From: Phocaeicola fibrisolvens
GTDB lineage: Bacteria > Bacteroidota > Bacteroidia > Bacteroidales > Bacteroidaceae
NCBI RefSeq assembly: GCF_025567125.1
Contig: NZ_JAOQJI010000017.1
Coordinates: 8,798-72,797, forward strand
Direction: 5' to 3'
DNA: 64,000 bases
Below, in pieces: positions 7,855 through 16,231 of the stretch. Made by a program: the position numbers and the translations under genes. The notes below the pieces were generated by a model. It was not told the DNA's origin and searched no databases. It worked only from the letters and a program-made list of their open reading frames with translations. Within the stretch, counting starts at the first letter, position 1, and each line of letters opens with the position of its first letter.

Positions 7855-9030
7855 ATGGAAAATGAAATACAATCCGGACCGGACAGGGATTTCCTGCTGG
7901 AACTGGACAAGCTGGAGGCGTGCGGCAACCTGCGCGTGTTGCCGGAAACCTGCTGTGACGGGAAATGGATTGAAGCCGGCGGACGGCGGATGCTGAATCT
8001 GTCATCGAACGATTACCTGGGACTGGCTTCGGACAAGGCGTTGCGCGAGGAATTTCTGCGGACGGTGAAGGAGAGGGACTTGTGCTTTTCTTCCTCGTCT
8101 TCACGGTTGCTGACGGGCAACTTCCCGGCTTATCGGGAATTGGAAACGTTGCTGGTTTCGCTCTTCGGGGCGGAGAGTGCACTGGTGTTCAGCAGCGGGT
8201 ATCACATGAACACGGGGATTCTGCCGGCGGTGACCGATGCGAATACCCTGATTCTGGCCGACAAGCTGGTGCATGCGAGTCTGATTGACGGCATCCGTCT
8301 GTCGGCAGCCAAGTGCATCCGCTACCGCCATCAGGACTATGCACAGCTGGAGAATCTGCTGGCCAAGTATCACGGTTCGTATCACCGGATTGTCATCGTG
8401 ACGGAAAGTGTGTTTAGCATGGACGGTGATGTGGCTTCGCTCGACCGACTGGTGGCACTGAAGCACTGTTACGACCACGTGATGCTGTATGTGGACGAGG
8501 CGCATGGCATTGCGGTGCGAGGGGCGCATGGACTGGGGGTGGCCGAGGAACAAGGCTGCCTGAAGGACATCGATTTCCTGTGCGGCACCTTCGGCAAGGC
8601 GATGGCTTCCGTCGGGGCGTATGTGGTGTGCCGGAAGGTGATTCGCGATTATCTGGTGAACCGGATGCGGACGTTGATTTTCACCACGGCATTGCCTCCT
8701 GTCAACGTGGCTTGGACGCGGTTTGTCTTGTCGCGGTTGGAGGAGATGCAGGCACGGCGGGAGCACCTGGCACAGATTTCAGCGCGTCTGCGGGAGGCTG
8801 TCCGTGAAAGCGGGGCCGATTGCCCGTCGGAAAGCCACATCATTCCCTTGGTGGTAGGAGCCAACGAGAAGGCCATCTGGAAGGCACTGCAGATGCAGGA
8901 ACACGGCTTCTATGTGTTGCCCGTGCGTCCGCCTACGGTGCCTGAAGGGACGGCACGGTTGCGTTTCTCGCTGACCGCGCTGATTGAAGCGGACGAAGTG
9001 GCGCGTTTGTGTCACGAATTGAAGGAATGA
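7855..9030 (+). CDS. bioF: 8-amino-7-oxononanoate synthase
   Basis: PLP-dependent alpha-oxoamine synthase that condenses pimeloyl-ACP with alanine to KAPA. Visible motifs: SSNDYLGLASD, SSSSRLLTGNFPAYRELE, VDEAHGIAVRGAHGLG and the PLP lysine K248 in GTFGKAMASVGAY. The length of 391 aa matches the family. It lies between bioA (18 nt gap) and bioG (19 nt gap). Confidence 0.96.
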   Translation: MENEIQSGPDRDFLLELDKLEACGNLRVLPETCCDGKWIEAGGRRMLNLSSNDYLGLASDKALREEFLRTVKERDLCFSSSSSRLLTGNFPAYRELETLLVSLFGAESALVFSSGYHMNTGILPAVTDANTLILADKLVHASLIDGIRLSAAKCIRYRHQDYAQLENLLAKYHGSYHRIVIVTESVFSMDGDVASLDRLVALKHCYDHVMLYVDEAHGIAVRGAHGLGVAEEQGCLKDIDFLCGTFGKAMASVGAYVVCRKVIRDYLVNRMRTLIFTTALPPVNVAWTRFVLSRLEEMQARREHLAQISARLREAVRESGADCPSESHIIPLVVGANEKAIWKALQMQEHGFYVLPVRPPTVPEGTARLRFSLTALIEADEVARLCHELKE

Positions 9031-9049
9031 ATCGGAAAGAATTGAAGGA

Positions 9050-9718
9050 ATGAAACAACTGTTTATCAAGAAGGAAGGAAACCCGGTGTTGCTGCTTTTC
9101 TTTGCGGGCTGGGGTTCGGACGAAAACCTGTTTGGCAGTCCGGTGCCGGAAGGGTGCGATTACTTGCTGTGTTTTGATTACAAGAATATGGACTTTGACT
9201 ACAGCCTGCTGGACGCCTATCAGGAGATACGGGTCCTGGCCTGGTCCATGGGCGTATGGGTGGCTTGCCAGACGTTGACCGGGAAGGATTATCCCTACGG
9301 GATGAGGCTGGCCGTGAACGGAACACCTTATCCCATTCACGATACGAAAGGGATTCCGGAAGCCATCTTCCGGGGAACGCTGGAGAATTTCTCGGAACCG
9401 GTGCTGGTACGTTTCCGGCGGCGGATTTGCGGGTCGGCAGCGCAGGTGAAAGTTTTTCTGGCACATCATCCTTACCGGACATTAGAAGATTTGCATCAGG
9501 AACTGGCAGACGAATGGACGATGGTGAAGGCCCTTCCGGTGTGGGAGTGGGACTGGGACAAGGCGATTGTCGGGACCTCGGACAAGATTTTCCCGCCGCA
9601 GAACCAGCGGGAAGCTTGGCAAGGCGTACCGGTAGAAGAAAAGGACGTGGAACACTATGACGAGGAACTGTTCCGGCAGTTGCTAAGCGGAGAAAGTAGT
9701 TTATGGACAAGACCCTGA
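9050..9718 (+). CDS. bioG: Pimeloyl-ACP methyl ester esterase, BioG type
   Basis: DUF452/BioG alpha/beta-hydrolase of 222 residues. It removes the methyl ester from pimeloyl-ACP methyl ester at the end of the BioC-started pathway, replacing E. coli BioH. The N-terminal strand LLLFFAGWGSDE is typical of BioG. The nucleophile is S66 in LAWSMGVWVA. VNGTPYPIHDTKGIPEAIF is another family hallmark. It overlaps bioC by 16 nt; in other Bacteroidota bioG and bioC are adjacent or fused. Confidence 0.93.
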   Translation: MKQLFIKKEGNPVLLLFFAGWGSDENLFGSPVPEGCDYLLCFDYKNMDFDYSLLDAYQEIRVLAWSMGVWVACQTLTGKDYPYGMRLAVNGTPYPIHDTKGIPEAIFRGTLENFSEPVLVRFRRRICGSAAQVKVFLAHHPYRTLEDLHQELADEWTMVKALPVWEWDWDKAIVGTSDKIFPPQNQREAWQGVPVEEKDVEHYDEELFRQLLSGESSLWTRP

Positions 9719-10452
9719 TCAGTCGGCGTTTTGCGAAGGCCGTGGGCACTTACCTGGACAAAGCCGACGTGCAGCGTTACGTGGCGTCGCGGATGGCAGA
9801 ACTGACGGGCCGTTATATCCCGGAAGACGTACAGGAACGGGTGCTGGAGATTGGTTGCGGCACGGGCATGTTCACGCGGATGTACCTGAAACAGGCAACT
9901 CCGGAAGAGATGTGGCTGAACGACCTTTGTCCGGAGGTAAAACCCTATCTGGCCGATGTGTTGGGCGAGAAGGTGCATTTTGTGGCGAAGGATGCGGAGA
10001 CGCTGGCTTTTCCCGGAGGGCAGGACCTGATTGTGTCGTGCTCGGCGGTGCAGTGGTTCGATGATTTGCCGCGCTTCTTTTCGGGGTGTCGGAGGCTGCT
10101 GCACGAAGGAGGCTACCTGGCTTTCAGTACCTTCGGCCCTCACAACACGGAGGAGGTGGCCACGCTGGCTTCGGCAGGGCTTTCGTATCCGTCGTTGGAG
10201 GCACTGCGGGAGATGCTGGCCGCCCGTTACGAGGTGGTATATGCCCATGAGGAGCAGTTGCGCCTGTCGTTTGCTTCTCCGCTGGAGGTGTTGCGGCACC
10301 TGAAAGAGACGGGAGTGACGGGCACGGCAGCACAGGCCTGGACACGAGGCAGGCTGCAGGAGTTCTGCCGGAATTATACCGAACGGTTTTCGGATGAGCG
10401 GGGCAGGGTGTATCTTACCTTTCATCCCATTTATATGATATGTAGAAAATAA
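9703..10452 (+). CDS. bioC: Malonyl-ACP O-methyltransferase
   Basis: SAM-dependent methyltransferase of 249 residues that methylates malonyl-ACP to start pimelate synthesis. The SAM-binding motif VLEIGCGTGMFTRM starts at residue 47. The BioC-type SCSAVQWFDDLPRFF follows at about 110-125, and GGYLAFSTFGPHNTEE is the post-motif. It begins inside the bioG end (16-nt overlap), implying coupled translation. bioD follows after 21 nt. Confidence 0.95.
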   Translation: MDKTLISRRFAKAVGTYLDKADVQRYVASRMAELTGRYIPEDVQERVLEIGCGTGMFTRMYLKQATPEEMWLNDLCPEVKPYLADVLGEKVHFVAKDAETLAFPGGQDLIVSCSAVQWFDDLPRFFSGCRRLLHEGGYLAFSTFGPHNTEEVATLASAGLSYPSLEALREMLAARYEVVYAHEEQLRLSFASPLEVLRHLKETGVTGTAAQAWTRGRLQEFCRNYTERFSDERGRVYLTFHPIYMICRK

Positions 10453-10473
10453 AATACTAAAAGCGATACGGAA

Positions 10474-11124
10474 ATGAAAAAAAATGTATATTTTGTGAGT
10501 GGCATCGACACGAACATCGGAAAGAGTTATGCCACAGCTTATTTGGCCAAGACATGGAACGAGCGGGGTATCCGCACCATTACGGAAAAACTGATTCAGA
10601 CGGGTAATATGGACCTGTCGGAAGACATCGAGTTGCACCGTCGGATTATGGGTACAGGCTTGTTGCCGGAGGATAAGGAACGGCTGACGATGCCGGAGAT
10701 TTTTTCTTATCCCTGCTCTCCGCACCTGGCTGCAGAGATTGACAAGCGTCCGATTGACTTCGACAAGATTGAACGGGCTACGCAGACGTTGAGTGAGCGT
10801 TACGACGCGGTGTTGTTGGAAGGGGCCGGGGGACTGATGGTGCCTTTGACGCGCGAATTGCTGACCATTGACTACGTGGCACAGAAACAGTATCCGCTGG
10901 TGTTCGTGACTTCCGGACGACTGGGAAGCATCAACCATACGTTGCTGAGCCTGGAGGCGATGAGCCGCCGGGGCATCCGTCTGCATACGCTGGCCTACAA
11001 TCTCTTCCCGGAGGAAGACGATGAGATTATCCGTCGGGATACGGAGGAATACATGCGCGATTTGCTGAAACGGGAATATCCGGAAGCAGAGTTCGTGGTG
11101 ATTCCGTTTTTAGGTAATAAATAA
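10474..11124 (+). CDS. bioD: Dethiobiotin synthetase
   Basis: ATP-dependent carboxylase that closes the ureido ring of DAPA. The P-loop near residues 8-20 reads GIDTNIGKSYATAYLAKTW; most BioD proteins have GKT where this has GKS. LLEGAGGLMVPLTRE is the second diagnostic motif, and TSGRLGSINHTLLSLEA lies in the nucleotide/biotin region. The length of 216 aa is normal. It is the last biosynthetic gene of the operon, followed at 10 nt by an EamA permease. Confidence 0.96.
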   Translation: MKKNVYFVSGIDTNIGKSYATAYLAKTWNERGIRTITEKLIQTGNMDLSEDIELHRRIMGTGLLPEDKERLTMPEIFSYPCSPHLAAEIDKRPIDFDKIERATQTLSERYDAVLLEGAGGLMVPLTRELLTIDYVAQKQYPLVFVTSGRLGSINHTLLSLEAMSRRGIRLHTLAYNLFPEEDDEIIRRDTEEYMRDLLKREYPEAEFVVIPFLGNK

Positions 11125-11134
11125 AAGAAAGAAA

Positions 11135-12007
11135 GTGAAACAGGGGTATTATCACCTGCTGGCCATTTTGGTGGTCGCAGTGTGGGGATTGACGTATATC
11201 TCCACCAAGGTGCTGATTCAGCATGGACTGCATCCGCACGAGATTTTTTTCTATCGTTTTCTGATTGCTTATGCAGGTGTTTGGGTGATTTCCCCCCGTC
11301 GTTTGCTGGCTAATAGTTGGAGGGATGAAGGTTTGCTACTTTTAGGCGGCTTCTTTGGAGGTGCGCTTTACTTCTATACGGAAAATACGGCATTGGGAAT
11401 TACGCAGGTTTCGAATGTGGCTTTTCTGTTGTGTACAGCTCCCTTGATGACGGCATTGCTTTCATCAGTTCTCTACAAAGAGGAACGACTGACCCGCCGG
11501 TTGCTGGGCGGATCGGCACTGGCTCTGTGTGGAGTGGCTTTGATTGTGTTTGAGAAACAACACGGAGTACAAGTTTCCCCGTGGGGCGATTTGCTGACCT
11601 TGTGTGCAGCTTTCTCGTGGGCGTGCTATAGTTTGGTGATTCGTCAGCTTTCAGGTCGTTATCCGGTGTCGTTCATCACTCGGAAAGTGTTTTTCTATGG
11701 GATAATCACTATCCTGCCGCTATTTGGAATTTATCATTTCCGGTTGAATGCGGGGATTTTGGTGCAGCCGTCAGTTTGGATGAATCTGTTGTTCTTGGCA
11801 TTGGTAGCCTCGCTGGTCTGCTTTGTGGTTTGGAACGTGGCTCTGAAGAAGATAGGAGTGGTACGTACTTCCAACTATATCTACTTGGGGCCGTTGGTCA
11901 CGCTGGCCGCTTCCATGTGTATATTGGGAGAAAAACTAAGTCTTTGTGCAATTGTGGGATCGGCCTGCATCTTGTGCGGGGTATACTGGGCAGAAAAGAA
12001 ACATTGA
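11135..12007 (+). CDS. EamA/DMT-family transporter
   Basis: A 290-residue protein with about ten hydrophobic helices in two EamA repeats (residues 5-135 and 150-288), typical of drug/metabolite transporters. It starts with GTG at 11135, only 10 nt after bioD, so it is the last gene of the biotin operon and ends before the hairpin at 12038-12067. Members export or import amino acids, nucleotides and cofactors. Placement here suggests a link to biotin or a precursor, but that is inference from context only. Confidence 0.85.
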   Translation: MKQGYYHLLAILVVAVWGLTYISTKVLIQHGLHPHEIFFYRFLIAYAGVWVISPRRLLANSWRDEGLLLLGGFFGGALYFYTENTALGITQVSNVAFLLCTAPLMTALLSSVLYKEERLTRRLLGGSALALCGVALIVFEKQHGVQVSPWGDLLTLCAAFSWACYSLVIRQLSGRYPVSFITRKVFFYGIITILPLFGIYHFRLNAGILVQPSVWMNLLFLALVASLVCFVVWNVALKKIGVVRTSNYIYLGPLVTLAASMCILGEKLSLCAIVGSACILCGVYWAEKKH

Positions 12008-12037
12008 GTCTTCCGGTTTTGAGATTGACAAGTTTAG

Positions 12038-12067
12038 GGAAATCCCTACCTCAAAATAGGGATTTCC
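12038..12067 (+). terminator. Perfect 11-bp hairpin after the biotin operon
   Basis: GGAAATCCCTA (12038-12048) and TAGGGATTTCC (12057-12067) are perfect inverted repeats with an 8-nt loop. The left arm belongs to a second dyad, TAGGGAAATCCCTA (12035-12048), so alternative pairings exist. No strong T-run follows. It is probably a 3' end or processing structure. Confidence 0.5.
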
Positions 12068-12070
12068 TGC

Positions 12071-12100
12071 TTGATGGGGAGAAATATCTTCCTATTTTTG
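12071..12100 (+). promoter_or_regulatory. Promoter of the Tyr/Trp/Gly-rich protein gene
   Basis: TTG at 12071 and TATTTTTG (12093-12100) with 19 nt between them match the Bacteroidota consensus. The promoter lies just behind the hairpin ending the biotin operon. Confidence 0.65.
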
Positions 12101-12139
12101 TACTAGAATAAAAAGGTAAAACCGTTAAAAGATAGAATT

Positions 12140-13363
12140 ATGAGGAAGTTGAAAGTATTTGCTTCGTTGATATGGGCAAGTTTGCCGCTTTTTGTGGCGG
12201 CCCAGAGTAACGACGACCTTTACTTCGTGCCTAAGAAGAAGGCAGAAACGAAGAAGGAGACCGTAGTAGCCCCGAAGCAGAATCAGGGGACAGCGGTATA
12301 TTCCACATCGGCCACTTCCACTCCGGTGGTGGTGAAAGATGCGGCAGGAAACACACGTGATGTGGACGAGTACAACCGTCGGTACACATCGCGGGAAAAC
12401 ACGTTCTCCATGCAGAACGATACGCTTTACATACAGGAAAAACCGTATGGAGAGCGGGGAGAATGGGTGAACGGCTTTGAAGGTTCACAAGATGATTATG
12501 AGTATGCTATGCGCATCGTCCGTTTTCGGAGTCCGCGCTATGCCATTCCGGTGAGCAGCCCGCTGTATTGGGACGTGGTGTACGGAGCCTTCCCTTCCTG
12601 GGATTGGAACGTGTATGACGACGGACTGTATGCATACGTGTTCCCTACTTACAGCAATCCGCTGTGGTGGGACTGGAGATGGAACTGGAGCATTGCCGGA
12701 CCGCGATTTGGCTGGTATTCTCCATGGTATTATAGCAGCTGGTATTCTCCTTATTGGTATGGTAGCTACTGGGGTGGTTACTGGGGCAGCTATTGGGGAG
12801 GCTACTGGGGCGGTTATTGGGGTCCCGGATGGCATCATCATTACCCCTATTATGGATGGGGAGGAGGCGCTTATCAAGGGCACTCTTATACCTATAACAA
12901 CCGCCGTGCAGAAAATATGGTACGGAACGGTACGGTGGGGACTGCGTTCGACCGTAACGGCAGAACGGGAGGCCGCGTGATGAGTGGATTGGACCGTAAC
13001 GGCAGAACGGGAGGTCGTGTTGTGACCGGTACCGATGGAGTACGTTCTATCCGTCCGGACGGTGCTTCCAGAGTGCGTAGTACGGGTACAAGATACACAC
13101 GCCCGTCTCAGGGATTGGGTGAGTCCACTTATTCTCGTCCTAGTAGTACACGCCCGAATTCCTATCGAAATACGGATGTGTTCAACCGGATGAATCAGAA
13201 TTCGAACCGGACGAATGGGCTTAATAATTCGCGGACAAATTCAAATTCTTCTGTCAGAAGTTACAGTAACTTTGGAGGAGGAAGCTATCGTTCTACTACG
13301 GGTGGCGGCGGTTCTTCCAGAGGTGTAAGTACCGGTGGCGGTGGTGGTGCTCGCAGAAGATAA
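12140..13363 (+). CDS. Secreted Tyr/Trp/Gly-rich protein of unknown function
   Basis: A 407-residue exported protein, signal peptide about residues 1-22 (ending LFVAAQ). A Lys-rich segment (30-45) is followed by a region of charged and aromatic residues, then a striking low-complexity stretch (about 195-250) built of YWG/GYW units with His. Later come two copies of DRNGRTGGRV and a Ser/Arg/Asn/Gly-rich tail ending GGGGGARRR. No enzymatic motif is seen. The aromatic repeats suggest an envelope-associated or structural role. It ends 13 nt before the outer-membrane beta-barrel gene, so the two are probably co-expressed. Similar proteins occur in other Bacteroides, without known function. Confidence 0.75.
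   Translation: MRKLKVFASLIWASLPLFVAAQSNDDLYFVPKKKAETKKETVVAPKQNQGTAVYSTSATSTPVVVKDAAGNTRDVDEYNRRYTSRENTFSMQNDTLYIQEKPYGERGEWVNGFEGSQDDYEYAMRIVRFRSPRYAIPVSSPLYWDVVYGAFPSWDWNVYDDGLYAYVFPTYSNPLWWDWRWNWSIAGPRFGWYSPWYYSSWYSPYWYGSYWGGYWGSYWGGYWGGYWGPGWHHHYPYYGWGGGAYQGHSYTYNNRRAENMVRNGTVGTAFDRNGRTGGRVMSGLDRNGRTGGRVVTGTDGVRSIRPDGASRVRSTGTRYTRPSQGLGESTYSRPSSTRPNSYRNTDVFNRMNQNSNRTNGLNNSRTNSNSSVRSYSNFGGGSYRSTTGGGGSSRGVSTGGGGGARRR
12950..13014 (+). repeat. Two identical 23-bp direct repeats
   Basis: The same 23 bases occur at 12950-12972 and 12992-13014, a 42-bp offset, coding DRNGRTGG twice in frame. Identity at the DNA level suggests recent duplication inside the gene. Confidence 0.8.
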
Positions 13364-13376
13364 ATGTGTAAATAAA

Positions 13377-14990
13377 ATGAAGTTAAAGATGAAAAAGAGA
13401 TATATGTATGCGGTGGCCTGTTCAGTGCTGTGTGGCGCACAGGCCATGGCGCAGACTGCGTATGATGCGGTCCGTTATGCGGGGGATGAATTGAATGGAA
13501 CAGCCCGTTTTGTCGGAATGGGGGGTGCCATGGGTGCTTTGGGTGCAGATATTTCGGTCATCGGTACCAACCCGGCGGGTATCGGCTTGTTCAGGGGACA
13601 CGATGTGTCTACGTCATTTGGCATGAATGCCACAAAGGCGGAAAGTGACTTTAATGGGAATGTGATGAACGACAAACGGAATAAGGCTTCGTTTGATCAG
13701 ATTGGTTTTGTGTATTCTACCAAAATCGGCAACCGTACGACGCTTCGTTACCTGAATTTTGGTTTTAACTATCATAAAAGCCGGAATTTCAACCGGCAGT
13801 TTGCAGCAGGCGGTATGCTGGGCGGACTCTCACAGACGCAGCAGATGGCCAATATGGTAGGCGGGTCTATCTATTCCATCAGTGAAATGGATGACATTTA
13901 TAACTATGGGACAGAAGGGCACAGCGGACTTTCGAACCCTTACTACAATACCAATTATCCGTATCTGGGCGTCATGGGTGTCCGTACGGAACTGGTCGGA
14001 GTGGGCACATTGGCCAATGGGAAGCAAGTACCGATGGGCTGGAACGGTAATGCAAACGGTTTCCGCAGCCGGGAGGAAGGTGGTATCAACCAGTATGACT
14101 TCAACGTGGCGTTTAATGTGGAAGACCGGATGTATTTCGGTATCACGCTGGGCGTGAATGACGTGAATTATACTCGCAGCACCTATTATACGGAAGATGT
14201 GTACGATGGCGATCACTCAGGTTATTATGAGTTGCGAAATGCTTACCGTACGGAAGGAACTGGATTGAACTTGAAATTCGGTGCTATTTTCCGTCCGATA
14301 GAAGATTCTCCGTTCCGCTTTGGTCTGGCCATTCATACGCCTACCTGGTACAGTTTAACCGACAAATATTCTTCGGAGATTTATTCGGAACTGAATTATA
14401 AATTCGCGAATGAAGCTGACAATACGCAGTTCAAGGCTGATGAACGGACGATAGATTATGCTGGAGAGTCTCTGCAGGATTATCGGTTGGTGACTCCGTG
14501 GAAATTCAATGTCAGCGCAGGAACTACTTTGGGAGGAATCATGGCTTTAGGTGCAGAATATGAATATGCAGGCTATAATGCTTCTCGGATGTATTACAAC
14601 GACGGGACTCCAATGGAGAACCAGAATGAGTACACCAAGTCTATCCTGAAAGGACAACATACACTGCGTGTGGGAATGGAAACACGTATCTCTTCGGCTT
14701 TCAGCGTAAGAGCAGGTTATAACTATTCTACTTCGGCCTTTAAGTACGGAGCATACAAATCGCTGAATGCAAACGATATGCGTACGGATACGGAATATAT
14801 GAATGACTTGGCCCGTAATACGGTAACCGTGGGCTTAGGTTATAGAGGAAAATGGTTCTATACGGATTTGGCATATAAATATGACATATATAAATCCGAT
14901 TTTTATGCCTTCAGTGATGAGGCTTTGCCAGCCACAAAGGTTACCAATGAACGTCATCAGCTGTTGCTGACATTGGGCGTTCACTTCTAA
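13377..14990 (+). CDS. Outer-membrane beta-barrel protein, OmpP1/FadL-like
   Basis: A 537-residue outer membrane protein. The signal peptide is MKLKMKKRYMYAVACSVLCGAQAMAQ. After it comes the OmpP1/FadL-like opening (ARFVGMGGAMGALGADISVIGTNPAGIGLFRG), followed by alternating amphipathic strands and a C-terminal aromatic residue (LLLTLGVHF), as expected for barrel insertion. FadL relatives carry hydrophobic compounds across the outer membrane. An earlier in-frame ATG (13335) lies inside the preceding gene and lacks a signal sequence, so 13377 (or 13389) is the start. Confidence 0.85.
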   Translation: MKLKMKKRYMYAVACSVLCGAQAMAQTAYDAVRYAGDELNGTARFVGMGGAMGALGADISVIGTNPAGIGLFRGHDVSTSFGMNATKAESDFNGNVMNDKRNKASFDQIGFVYSTKIGNRTTLRYLNFGFNYHKSRNFNRQFAAGGMLGGLSQTQQMANMVGGSIYSISEMDDIYNYGTEGHSGLSNPYYNTNYPYLGVMGVRTELVGVGTLANGKQVPMGWNGNANGFRSREEGGINQYDFNVAFNVEDRMYFGITLGVNDVNYTRSTYYTEDVYDGDHSGYYELRNAYRTEGTGLNLKFGAIFRPIEDSPFRFGLAIHTPTWYSLTDKYSSEIYSELNYKFANEADNTQFKADERTIDYAGESLQDYRLVTPWKFNVSAGTTLGGIMALGAEYEYAGYNASRMYYNDGTPMENQNEYTKSILKGQHTLRVGMETRISSAFSVRAGYNYSTSAFKYGAYKSLNANDMRTDTEYMNDLARNTVTVGLGYRGKWFYTDLAYKYDIYKSDFYAFSDEALPATKVTNERHQLLLTLGVHF

Positions 14991-15020
14991 GCGTTCATTG
15001 TGTTTGTTTTATTTTAATAT

Positions 15021-15058
15021 GGGAGTTGCTTTTGTTGATCGAGGCAGCTCCCTTTTTT
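15021..15058 (+). terminator. Terminator between convergent genes
   Basis: GGGAGTTGC (15021-15029) pairs with GCAGCTCCC (15044-15052), then TTTTTT. It ends the barrel-protein transcript, directly before the convergent DUF4421 gene's stop. Confidence 0.8.
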
Positions 15059-16217
15059 ATTCTTTTTTGTCGCGGTATTCTTTCTTTTTCCAGAAATTGA
15101 ATCCCATGTAGATACGCAGGCTTCCAAAAGAGTTGGTCATGGAGAAAGTGGGTTTCCGGTAATCATAGGTGTGGAGTACGAGGGAGGCTCCTACATAATA
15201 TTTGCTGTTGTTCCAGGTGATTCCGGCACGGGTAATCAAATCGAAATTGATGTCTCTGATCCATTGGGTCCAGTTGGTTCCACTTTGGGTAGGCTGGTCG
15301 TTGATGCGGGCCTTTTTGTAGGCGATGGCTGGAAGCAAGGAAATGTTCAGCAGACAGTTCTTGGCAAATACCCAGTTGTAGCCATAACCAACGCTGAGGT
15401 TGTAATCAGTGTAGCGCAGGCTGTGGAATTTCAGGGAGGAGCTGAGCTGTTGCTGCATCTCATCGGGCAGTTGGGTGTAGTCGAAGGAGATGTTGTGTTG
15501 TGAATAGGAGAATCCGGCCAGCAGAGAACCGCAACTTTTCCGCTGGTTGGTCGACTGGCTGTAGGCTGCAGGGTAGGAGAAACGTTTGTGGTTGAAAATC
15601 CAGTAGGCATTCAGTCCCTTGATGTTGCTTTGGAAGCCGTTGAACTGCGTGTTTGTATAGTCCTTGCTCAGACTGAAATTTTCGTACGAAGAAATTTTGA
15701 AATCACTGCCTGTTTTCCGGTAGTAAAGGTCTACTCCAAATTTGGCGCTGTACAGGTTGAATACAATTTCTTTTCGGGGAGCTTTGTTCTTTCCTTTTCC
15801 TAAAAGGTCTTTGATATCAAACGAAAGTCCCAAAAAAATCCATCTCCATCCGAAGTAGATTCCCAGCTTGGTGTTGATGTGGGGGGCAAAACTCAGGCTT
15901 TGTCCGTCGTTGCTACCAAGGCGGTAGTGCTCATACCAGGAGCTTTGTTCCAGCATGAAAGCTAGGTTGTATTGGTTAGGAGAGATATAAGTGGTATCTA
16001 TTGTGTTTAACTTAATCCCGGCTTTTTTTATTTCATTCCCTGTGAATTTGATGGAACGTACAATGCCGTTGCTCAAACTGCCCAATGAAAGGCGTGGAAA
16101 GGAGATGAGTTTAGGCTTGTCATGGGCCACACTGTCCTGCTTCTCTGCTTGAGCTAGACTATGAGCCGGGCAGAAAAGGAATAGAGACAGTATGGTCAAC
16201 AAGGAGAGAGGTTTCAC
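15057..16217 (-). CDS. DUF4421 family outer-membrane protein
   Basis: A 386-residue exported protein with signal peptide MKPLSLLTILSLFLFCPAHSLAQ. The family marks are IDTTYISPNQYNLAFMLEQSSWYEHY near residues 72-98 and FAPHINTKLGIYFGWRWIFLG. Alternating strands to the end and the final IYMGFNFWKK suggest a small beta-barrel. The function of DUF4421 is not known. It is the last gene of a minus-strand run (porin, solute-binding protein, oxidoreductase), 14 nt after the Gfo/Idh gene. Confidence 0.8.
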   Translation of the reverse strand: MKPLSLLTILSLFLFCPAHSLAQAEKQDSVAHDKPKLISFPRLSLGSLSNGIVRSIKFTGNEIKKAGIKLNTIDTTYISPNQYNLAFMLEQSSWYEHYRLGSNDGQSLSFAPHINTKLGIYFGWRWIFLGLSFDIKDLLGKGKNKAPRKEIVFNLYSAKFGVDLYYRKTGSDFKISSYENFSLSKDYTNTQFNGFQSNIKGLNAYWIFNHKRFSYPAAYSQSTNQRKSCGSLLAGFSYSQHNISFDYTQLPDEMQQQLSSSLKFHSLRYTDYNLSVGYGYNWVFAKNCLLNISLLPAIAYKKARINDQPTQSGTNWTQWIRDINFDLITRAGITWNNSKYYVGASLVLHTYDYRKPTFSMTNSFGSLRIYMGFNFWKKKEYRDKKE

Positions 16218-16231
16218 TCTATCATAAAGGT

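Noticed and set aside
6613..7872. 419-codon antisense frame over bioA
   Set aside because: It mirrors a well-supported enzyme gene in GC-rich DNA and its product has no recognisable features.
9655..10986. 443-codon antisense frame over bioC and bioD
   Set aside because: It crosses two genes with clear motifs and an intergenic gap; shadow frame.
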